A stretch of 64,000 bases of DNA. It comes from Conus ventricosus. Taxonomy: Eukaryota > Mollusca > Gastropoda > Neogastropoda > Conidae. The DNA is taken from contig CM031600.1 of the NCBI GenBank assembly GCA_018398815.1, positions 50,759,270 to 50,823,269 of the forward strand, given 5' to 3'. Below the pieces are notes generated by a model. The model did not search any database, was not told where the DNA came from, and saw nothing but the letters and a program-made list of their open reading frames with translations. The position numbers and the translations under genes are program-made. Below are positions 38,260 to 64,000 of the stretch, in pieces. Numbering within the stretch: the first letter of the stretch is position 1; each line of letters opens with the position of its first letter.

Positions 38260-39780
38260 GGATGCTGCCTGTCTTGCCTAGAGCCGAGTGAATATACCAT
38301 CAAGATTCCTGACAATTTTCTGTTTGCTGGTAAATCATTTGTGTAGTTCAGTGTGTTGTGTGGATGTGAACAACGCTGCTTGTAGTTGCATACACTAAGC
38401 TGAAAACCACTGGTGTGTGCAAGCGATTCTGAGAAGTTACCTGTACTGAGTGACTGATCTTTCTTCTTATTTGAGTGTAAATTTCTGGGAAGACCTGCAG
38501 AAACAGATTGCAGCTAACAGCACACCGTATTCTGAATACGTCTGTGGAAGCTGAGTGTTATGTTAGGATCACTTTGTCTGCACACTGTGAGTGAATGCTT
38601 ACTATCACACTGTGAGCTGATTCTTCTTTTCCTGTGTTCAAGTTACATTTTTTTCCCCTGCATGCTGTCAAATCAGAGAATATCTTGCAAGTTGATTGTA
38701 TATTCATCCGAAATTTGTTCTTTGTTGCCAATATTTTTTTTCATATATTCCAAGTTTACTGCTAACAGTGTTGCCAATATTAAAGAAAAAATACATTCCA
38801 AGTTTACTGCTAACAGTTATCACATAAACACAAAATCAATTAAAAAAAAAATCGAATTGCTATGCAGACAGGGAGTTCTGCAACGCTGAATCCTTACGAA
38901 AAGGGAAATCACACGCAGTATACAAACATCAGGATAGATTAAAAAAAAGAAAAAGAAAAAACAAACAAACAAGCGGGAATGGGGAAGGGGTAGGGTAGTG
39001 GGTAGACATACATTTAGATCAAACTTCAAATACCAGTTCACACTTCAAACAAATGTTTACAATGAGAAAATGAAACTGCAATACACAGAACTGAAATGCC
39101 CAGTGCAACCGTGGATCAACACAATTCAATACATACACAGAATGTTCCTTTCTTCTGACAGGCTATGGGCAGTGCACGGGACGAAAGTTTTTGAAGTCAG
39201 ATAATGGATGTGCCTTCACAAATCTGTATTAACCAAACTTGTACTCTTTTTGTTTTTTGGCAAAATCCCCGGCCACAGACATTTTCGAGAGAAGCTTGGC
39301 TCAGTTCAAAGAAATACAAACTGAAAAGGCAACTTAACATGCGCTAAAACATCAGCTCTTAGGCATCAAAGGTCATGCCAGGCCAGAGATAACCATGGTC
39401 AATGCAAGGCTGAAGGCCAAGAACACTCAGTTATTGATTACTGTCAATGGCCGCAAGCTGGGACATAGAAGAAAAAAATGGAGGACACTGATGCTCCAAG
39501 AGATTGTATAGGGCAAAAAATAGAAAAAAAAGACCCCATATCAATACATATACCAACACACACACAATCATAATGAAAATATGAACAAAGGGATTAAAAC
39601 AATTAAACAAACGAGAAAAAAAAACCTATTGGAGAAGATTATGACAATGAAATCTTACTTGCCTAGAACACCTAGGTACATTTATCCTGTGGAAACAAAA
39701 TGTTCACAAACAAATGAAAATAGAGAAACAGATGCCAACAGTTAATGAACGCACATTGTCTTGCATTAATGAAGGGATAG
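38260..39780. other. Non-coding, nothing recognised
   Basis: AT-rich sequence without recognisable genes. A short near-direct repeat (ACATTCCAAGTTTACTGCTA and relatives) lies at 38747-38818. Confidence 0.45.
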
Positions 39781-39783
39781 GTG

Positions 39784-41366
39784 ATAAACATTGATTAGTA
39801 TTAACAGGACAGATGATCACATGTAACTGTCAAACATTGATTAGTATACAGATGATCCCAGGTAACTGTCAAACATTGATCAGTATTAACAGGACAGATG
39901 ATCCCAGGTAACTGTCAAACATTGATCAGTATTAACAGGACAGATGATCCCAGGTAACTGTCAAACATTGATCAGTATTAACAGGACAGATGATCACAGG
40001 TAACTGTCAAACATTGATCAGTATTAACAGGACAGATGATCCAGGTAACTGTCAAACATTGATCAGTATTAACAGGACAGATGATCACAGGTAACTGTCA
40101 AACATTGATCAGTATTAACAGGACAGATGATCACAGGTAACTGTCAAACATTGATCAGTATTAACAGGACAGATGATCCCAGGTAACTGTCAAACATTGA
40201 TCAGTATTAACAGGACAGATGATCACAGGTAACTGTCAAACATTGATCAGTATTAACAGGACAGATGATCACATGTAACTGTCAAACATTGATTAGTATT
40301 AACAGGACAGATGATCACAGGTAACTGTCAAACATTGATTAGTATACAGATGATCCCAGGTAACTGTCAAACAATGATCAGTATTAACAGGACAGATGAT
40401 CCCAGGTAACTGTCAAACATTGGTTAGTATTAACAGGACAGATGATCACATGTAACTGTCAAACATTGATTAGTATTAACAGGACAGATGATCACAGGTA
40501 ACTGTCAAACATTGGTTAGTATTAACAGGACAGATGATCACATGTAACTGTCAAACATTGATTAGTATTAACAGGACAGATGATCCCAGGTAACTGTCAA
40601 ACATTGGTTAGTATTAACAGGACAGATAATCACATGTAACTGTCAAACATTGATTAGTATTAACAGGACAGATGATCCCAGGTAACTGTCAAACATTGAT
40701 TAGTATTAACAGGACAGATGATCACAGGTAACTGTCAAACATTGATTAGTATACAGATGATCCCAGGTAACTATCAAACATTGATCAGTATTAACAGGAC
40801 AGATGATCACAGGTAACTATCAAACATTGATTAGTATTAGCAGGACAGATGATCACAGGTAACTGTCAAACATTGATTAGTATTAACAGGACAGATGATC
40901 ACAGTTAACTGTCAAACATTGGTTAGTATTAACAGGACAGATGATCACAGGTAACTGTCAAACATTGGTTAGTATTAACAGGACAGATGATCACAGGTAA
41001 CTGTCAAACATTGGTTAGTATTAACAGGACAGATGATCACAGGTAACTGTCAAACATTGGTTAGTATTAACAGGACAGATGATCACAGGTAACTGTCAAA
41101 CATTGGTTAGTATTAACAGGACAGATGATCACAGGTAACTGTCAAACATTGATTAGTATTAACAGGACAGATGATCACAGGTAACTATCAAAGACTGATT
41201 AGTATTAACAGGACAGATGATGATGGGTAACTATCAAACATTGATAAGTATCAACAGGACAGATGATCACAGGTAACTGTCAAACATTGATTAGTATTAA
41301 CAGGACAGATGATCACAGGTAACTATCAAACATTGATTAGTATTAACAGGACAGATGATCATATGA
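39784..41366. repeat. 46-bp minisatellite, about 34 units
   Basis: The unit contains ATTAACAGGACAGATGATCA, CAGGTAACTGTCAAACATTG and GATTAGT. Spacing is 46 bp for most of the array. Three units, near 39845, 40345 and 40745, lack ten bases (TTAACAGGAC) and read TAGTATACAGATGATCCC. Sequence variants are grouped: GATCAG dominates 39870-40250, GATTAG and GGTTAG alternate at 40280-40620, and GGTTAG dominates 40915-41130. The array decays after 41366 into single degenerate pieces (to about 41600). There is no open frame through it. Confidence 0.95.
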
Positions 41367-41596
41367 TAAAGTAAGACGGATGGCATCAGTTAATGATCAA
41401 TGACATTGCATCAATTAAAAGGACACAAGGAATCAATAAATGATCATACATTAACTTCCGTTTTGTAAAGGGACAGATGACAATAGTTAATAACCTAATT
41501 AAGAGAAAAGAAAACAATAATTAATGATCATACATTAAATCAAGACAGGTGATAACAATTCATGATCATACATTCACTTGTAAAAAATTACGAGAT

Positions 41597-42235
41597 GAAA
41601 TCTCAAATGAGGCAGGGAACAGTAAACAGTAATTAACGAACAAGTAGGGTAGCTCTTGCTCCCAAGATGAAGTAAATAAGACGCCCATAATTCCAAACCA
41701 ATGCCCCTTACCACACTGAATCACCTAGCAGAAATAATAACACAGAACACACAGAACACACAAGGAGACATCCCAAAAAAGGATGTTCCAAGCTTGTCCA
41801 TATACCCTGTACCTGACACACCTACACAGTAACAACTTCAGAAATGAACAAACGCAAATTAACATTGACTCAAGACTGGCACAGCCTTTTCGATCTTGCC
41901 TTTAGTCAAATATGGATGAACAGTAACAAATACAGGTAACCTCAGTTTCATTGGTATGAATGGAAATCTTCAATGAGGCATGGAACAGTAAACAGTAATT
42001 AACGAACAAGTAGGGTAACTCTTACTCCCATGATGAAATGAATAGATGTTCATAACTCCAAATGAATGCTGCTTACGACACAAGATCGCCTGGCTGAAAT
42101 GACCACATAGAGCACACCAAACATACAAGGAGACATCCCTCTTAACAAAGGATAGCCCAAGCTTGCCCATATACCCTGCGCCTGTATTAGGGGATGTCTC
42201 CTTGTTTGTTCTATGTGCTCTGTGCTGTCATCTAT
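41597..42235. repeat. Direct duplication of about 220 bp with an adjoining inverted piece
   Basis: Copy A (41597-41816) and copy B (41967-42183) share AACAGTAAACAGTAATTAAC, GAACAAGTAGGGTA and AAGGAGACATCCC, ending at CCATATACCCTG. Immediately after copy B, 42186-42225 contains GGATGTCTCCTTGTTTGTTC and TATGTGCTCTGTG. This is the reverse complement of the GAGCACA..AAACATACAAGGAGACATCC part of copy B. The result is a direct plus inverted arrangement able to form a short stem. Confidence 0.8.
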
Positions 42236-42239
42236 GCTA

Positions 42240-43132
42240 GGCAATTCATTTGAAGCATACAGAAGGCCACAATAACCATACATTAAGTGGTATTAATTTC
42301 AGGGGGCAGATGACAACAGATGATAGCCATGCATGAATTTGCACTGACTTCAGAGTGAAGAGGACTGAATGAATATCAGCACTACACTTTAGATTAAACC
42401 TGAAGACATGCCTTTTCCAGGTGAGCTTAATACACATTTTAAACAAACAACCCCCCCAAAAAAAAACAACAAAAAAACAAAAAAACCCCTACAATTTACT
42501 GAACCTGCTCATGTAAAAAGATAAAGAACAACTGGACTTCTCTAACCAATAATTTCATGAACAACTCGTAAAAATATTGAAATGACAGATTGTTCTGACG
42601 CATAAAAATTTTAAATGACCAACTGTTCTGACAGCAAGCAGATCACATGACTTGTTGATTTTTTTTAATTGAGTTCGACAAGTTATCTTTTTCTTTTCCT
42701 TATTTTGCTAAAAATTAATTTCCCTCCTTCAAAGCAATGATTTCACAGAGATGTAATGAATTTTTTGTGCCTTATTGTATACTAGCTCATAAACATTGCA
42801 TGCACATAACAAAAAATTAGCATTCCACTAACAAAAGGAAGAAATCAAATGATGTAGAAATGCTTGCAAACCTGGACGGAATTTTGCACATATCTACTTT
42901 ACTTCACTGAAATCTGGCTTTGCTCCATTTTCACCATGTAGCTAACAAAAAGGTCTAGGTTTGTGATGGTTTTCATCTATCATCTTTTTGAAAAATTGAG
43001 ATATATTCTTAAAATCTACATGGAAAGCTTGCTTTATTAGTGGGGTGAAGTACAAAAACACATACTTCACAAGTATGACATGGCATTCTCCCCCCCCCCC
43101 CCCCCCCCCCCTGCATCCACGTTGGAAAGCAT

Positions 43133-43197
<65 letters not shown>

Positions 43198-43212
43198 TGA
43201 GTGAGTGAGTGA

Positions 43213-43257
<45 letters not shown>

Positions 43258-43925
43258 GTGTGTGTGTGTGTGTGTGGGATGTGGTTTTTGTTGTTGTTGT
43301 TGCTTATCTGTTTTTTTAAAAAAATTTGTTTCTGCTTTTCCTGGTCAATGTGTAACTCACTGGCAGATGCTTATGTACTTGTTCACTTGAGTAAAAAAAA
43401 AAAAAGAAAAAAAAAAAGAAAAAAGAAAGTGTAACAATGAATTTTTGTGATGTATTTTACCATGCACACACCAAAGTGCACACATGTAAGGTGGGCACTC
43501 TTAAGACACATGTTCACTATCACCCTTAATCTAACTCATGGAGCGCCAAATAAAACAGGATATACACATGCATATTTGCCTGCATAACCTTTGGTACATA
43601 TAAAATGTTGTCAAATGGACACTGAAATCAGTTTTTAAATGTGAGCTGACCTGTGTCAGTGGACATTTTTATGTACTGATCTACAGCATTTAAAAAAAAG
43701 ATTACTTTATTGAGTTTCCAGGAGCCTGCCAAATGACCTATAGTGTGCTGAATCATACACAGAACCTGCTAGTGCTTCCACAATCAGCCCAAACCCCTTC
43801 ATTGATACAATTCAGGACACAGTTCTGAATATGCCTTTCCCAAGTTTTTAACCATGCTGGTCATTAAACTTTGTATTTTCAGATCTGTTTTTTCTTTTTG
43901 GGAGAAGTGTGTGTGTGTGTGTGTG

Positions 43926-43975
<50 letters not shown>

Positions 43976-44730
43976 TGTGTGTGTGTGTGTGTGTGAGTGT
44001 TTCTAAAAATTTTGCTTGAACAATAAAAAAGTAATCCACCAAAACATGAACAGTTGGTGTTCCTGATCAAATGCTACATATCGTAAACTGCTTTGTATGT
44101 GTGTGCGTGTGAATTGTGCAAACAGGTGATGCAAGTGTGCGTTTCCGTGTACATAAGCATCTGTATGCATGTGCACACTTCTTTTTTTTATTTTATTAAT
44201 ATTGATAAAACACAAACATAATGTCACCAGAGTATCCATTTTGAAAAATGATGTACTGGCACACAGAGACAGAAGAGAAAAAAAATTCAACTGTGTTAAA
44301 TTCATGTGTCATTAAAAATCTCATGATCTGGTGAATCACGGGCAAAGACAAACTTACGGTGAAGTGAATTCACATCGTTGCATTAACAAAAAAGAGCACT
44401 TTACCTGTTTTCATTGTGAACCAGAAAACAGGAAGTTTCTGAAGAAAATACAAATCATTTCTTGTGAAGATGAGCAGATAAAGCGTTCATTTATAGAAGC
44501 AAATTAAATGTTTGAGTATGCAAGCATGTGTCAATAGCACACACATGTTTGTGAATGTCAGTATGCATGTATGTACTGCAGGTATTTCTGTTTGAACCAA
44601 AGAGAGAGATTGGCAATATGTGTAATATACTGAATGAAGGGCTTTTGTCCCTTGCAAAAGGATGTACGGGTATTCAATCCCATCAGCTTCATGTTCTCAG
44701 AATGCCCATTCAGTATCCACTGATTAAGAC

Positions 44731-44787
<57 letters not shown>

Positions 44788-44970
44788 AGACCATGCATGC
44801 CTGTGGCCAATGCAGTTATCTCCCCTCCCCTGCTTCCTTCAGTGTTCCTGCTTCTCACAATAATACAAAAAACAATAACTGATGTTTTGTTGAGCATACA
44901 CATTCAGTCATTTGTATACATGTTATACATGTTCTTAAACCTTACCATTTTTTTCTCTCTTTAAACGAAT
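42240..44970. other. Non-coding flank downstream of PPP1R42, with microsatellites
   Basis: No gene recognised. It holds a 22-base poly-C run (43090-43112), GT tracts (43136-43194, 43217-43276 and 43907-43998) separated by GAGT repeats, an A-rich run (43393-43426) and a 52-base GA tract (44732-44784). Confidence 0.5.
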
Positions 44971-44976
44971 CAAGAC

Positions 44977-44982
44977 TTTATT
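44977..44982 (-). promoter_or_regulatory. Polyadenylation signal AATAAA of PPP1R42
   Basis: On the minus strand AATAAA lies 25 bases after the TAG at 45008-45010 and is followed by T/G-rich sequence. This supports 45210-45008 as the terminal exon. The exact cleavage site is not visible. Confidence 0.65.
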
Positions 44983-45007
44983 TTTGATGAATGTGATGCA
45001 CAACTAT

Positions 45008-62929
<17,922 letters not shown>

Positions 62930-64000
62930 TGTGGACACCAAACAGGCCACCCAACCTTGGTTCTTGCACTCTTTCCCTTTGCTAGGTCATAGGATGTAAT
63001 TACACTTGCCACAAGTGGTAACTTTTACATATAAGAGCTAAACTGTATGGATTACTTGAGAGTATCTTGCCACTCTTCTCTGTGACATCCGTCGGTTCAC
63101 ATCTTGCTCCTGAAAAGTGAAAAAACACACACACCCAAAGAGTCATTTATTGCAATAGTTTTCATTTTCCACAGCAACACTTCTCACTGGGAATTATGCT
63201 ATTTTGCACATGTTCACAAAAACTCAACCTTGGACCACAACAACAGATTCATCACATCCACACCACTTTGTAATTCACAGCTTTCTTTTGACCTTGATAG
63301 CAAGAAGCTGTATGTAACCGGAAACGGACACATTTCCATTCAATGAAATCAAGTAAGATACAGATTTCTGACATATCTACTTACTGCTGAGTCTGTTGGC
63401 ATTTTTTTTTTTTGATCCGGCATAATTCATTTTTCTGGGTGCAAAATTGCTAATGTGTTAAAGCAAAACCCCTCCAATTTCTGGAACCATTAAGACAGCT
63501 TTGCAGTGGTTCCTTCCCTTTGACCATTCCTGGGGCCTTTGTCAACACTTTCCTGGGTCCTTTGTCAATGTTTATAATATGGGTTTGATGTGATCAGAAC
63601 CATGCACATCCCAGTATGGTGTAATCCTTTCAAAACAAAAAGTTGTCAGAATTCTTTCTTTTTTTTGTGGATCAAAATTTAACCATATTTCTACTACTCA
63701 CTATGATAGAAGAAGAATGATATTTGGTTTATGGTATTTTTGATAAATATTGTAAATAACAACTAGGTGTAGAAGATTTGTACACAGAGGCTTTGATTTT
63801 TCATTATGTAGGTACACATTCTGGATTGCTTAAAACAAAAATATTAAAAAACCAACAGACATCAGGTACCGAGATTAGTACACAGAGGCTTTGATTTTTC
63901 ATTATATAGGTACACATTCTGGATTGCTTAAAACAAAAATATTAAAAAACCCCAACAGACATCAGGTAAGAACTCTTTTGGAACCTGATACCTTTCTCTG
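62930..64000. other. Upstream flank of PPP1R42, with a 98-bp duplication
   Basis: No coding exon recognised. At 63778-63966 a segment of about 98 bp (GTACACAGAGGCTTTGATTT, TACACATTCTGGATTGCTTA, CAGACATCAGGTA) is repeated in tandem with few differences. The second copy ends in CATCAG then GTAAGA, a consensus plus-strand donor, and the first copy ends in GTACC. The promoter of PPP1R42 should lie in this stretch, but no element is clear enough to call. Confidence 0.5.

Noticed and set aside
39784..41366. CRISPR-like array
   Set aside because: Units are contiguous 46-bp tandem repeats without unique spacers, in a eukaryotic intergenic setting.

Overview
The window is animal nuclear DNA. It is intron-rich, AT-rich and packed with CA/GT and GA microsatellites, minisatellites and decayed transposons, with one 100-N scaffold gap at 18414-18513. 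The repeat content (Tc1-like transposons, a GIY-YIG Penelope-like element, tRNA-derived SINEs, several LINE tails) and a single host gene spread over 18 kb suggest an invertebrate, most likely a mollusc and perhaps a gastropod. The species cannot be fixed from the sequence alone.

The one host gene I can support is a PPP1R42 (LRRC67) orthologue on the minus strand. It runs from the ATG at 62929 to a stop at 45008-45010, with an AATAAA signal 25 bases further on. Seven coding exons can be chained with compatible splice phases: 62929-62795, 60188-60019, 54161-54023, 52230-51998, 51450-51307, 49309-49217 and 45210-45008. Together they give about 372 codons if two one-base gaps in exon 4 are read as sequence errors. 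Exons 2 to 4 carry the leucine-rich repeats and exon 4 the LRR cap.

The introns of this gene hold most of the unusual structure. Intron 1 has a LINE relic split by a 484-bp Penelope-derived palindrome. Intron 2 has a 2.3-kb Penelope-like foldback with a GIY-YIG region and a 1.1-kb minisatellite. Intron 3 has a minisatellite split by a tRNA-derived SINE. Intron 4 opens with seven tandem copies of its own splice-donor sequence. Intron 5 has a further SINE, and intron 6 a 42-bp minisatellite.

The left part (1-39 kb) is mostly non-coding. It holds two closely related, nearly intact Tc1-like transposons (184-1727 and 27571-29115), two LINE 3' fragments (20.8-21.3 kb and 37.3-38.1 kb), a tRNA-derived SINE (6.66-7.04 kb), a diverged tandem family beside the gap, and many simple repeats. 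At 39.8-41.4 kb lies a 46-bp minisatellite of about 34 units, followed by a 220-bp direct duplication with an adjoining inverted piece.

Almost every reading-frame break I could diagnose, in transposons and in the host gene alike, is a one-base deletion, mostly inside a short homopolymer. This points to residual long-read consensus errors. 'Broken' calls here should therefore be read with caution.
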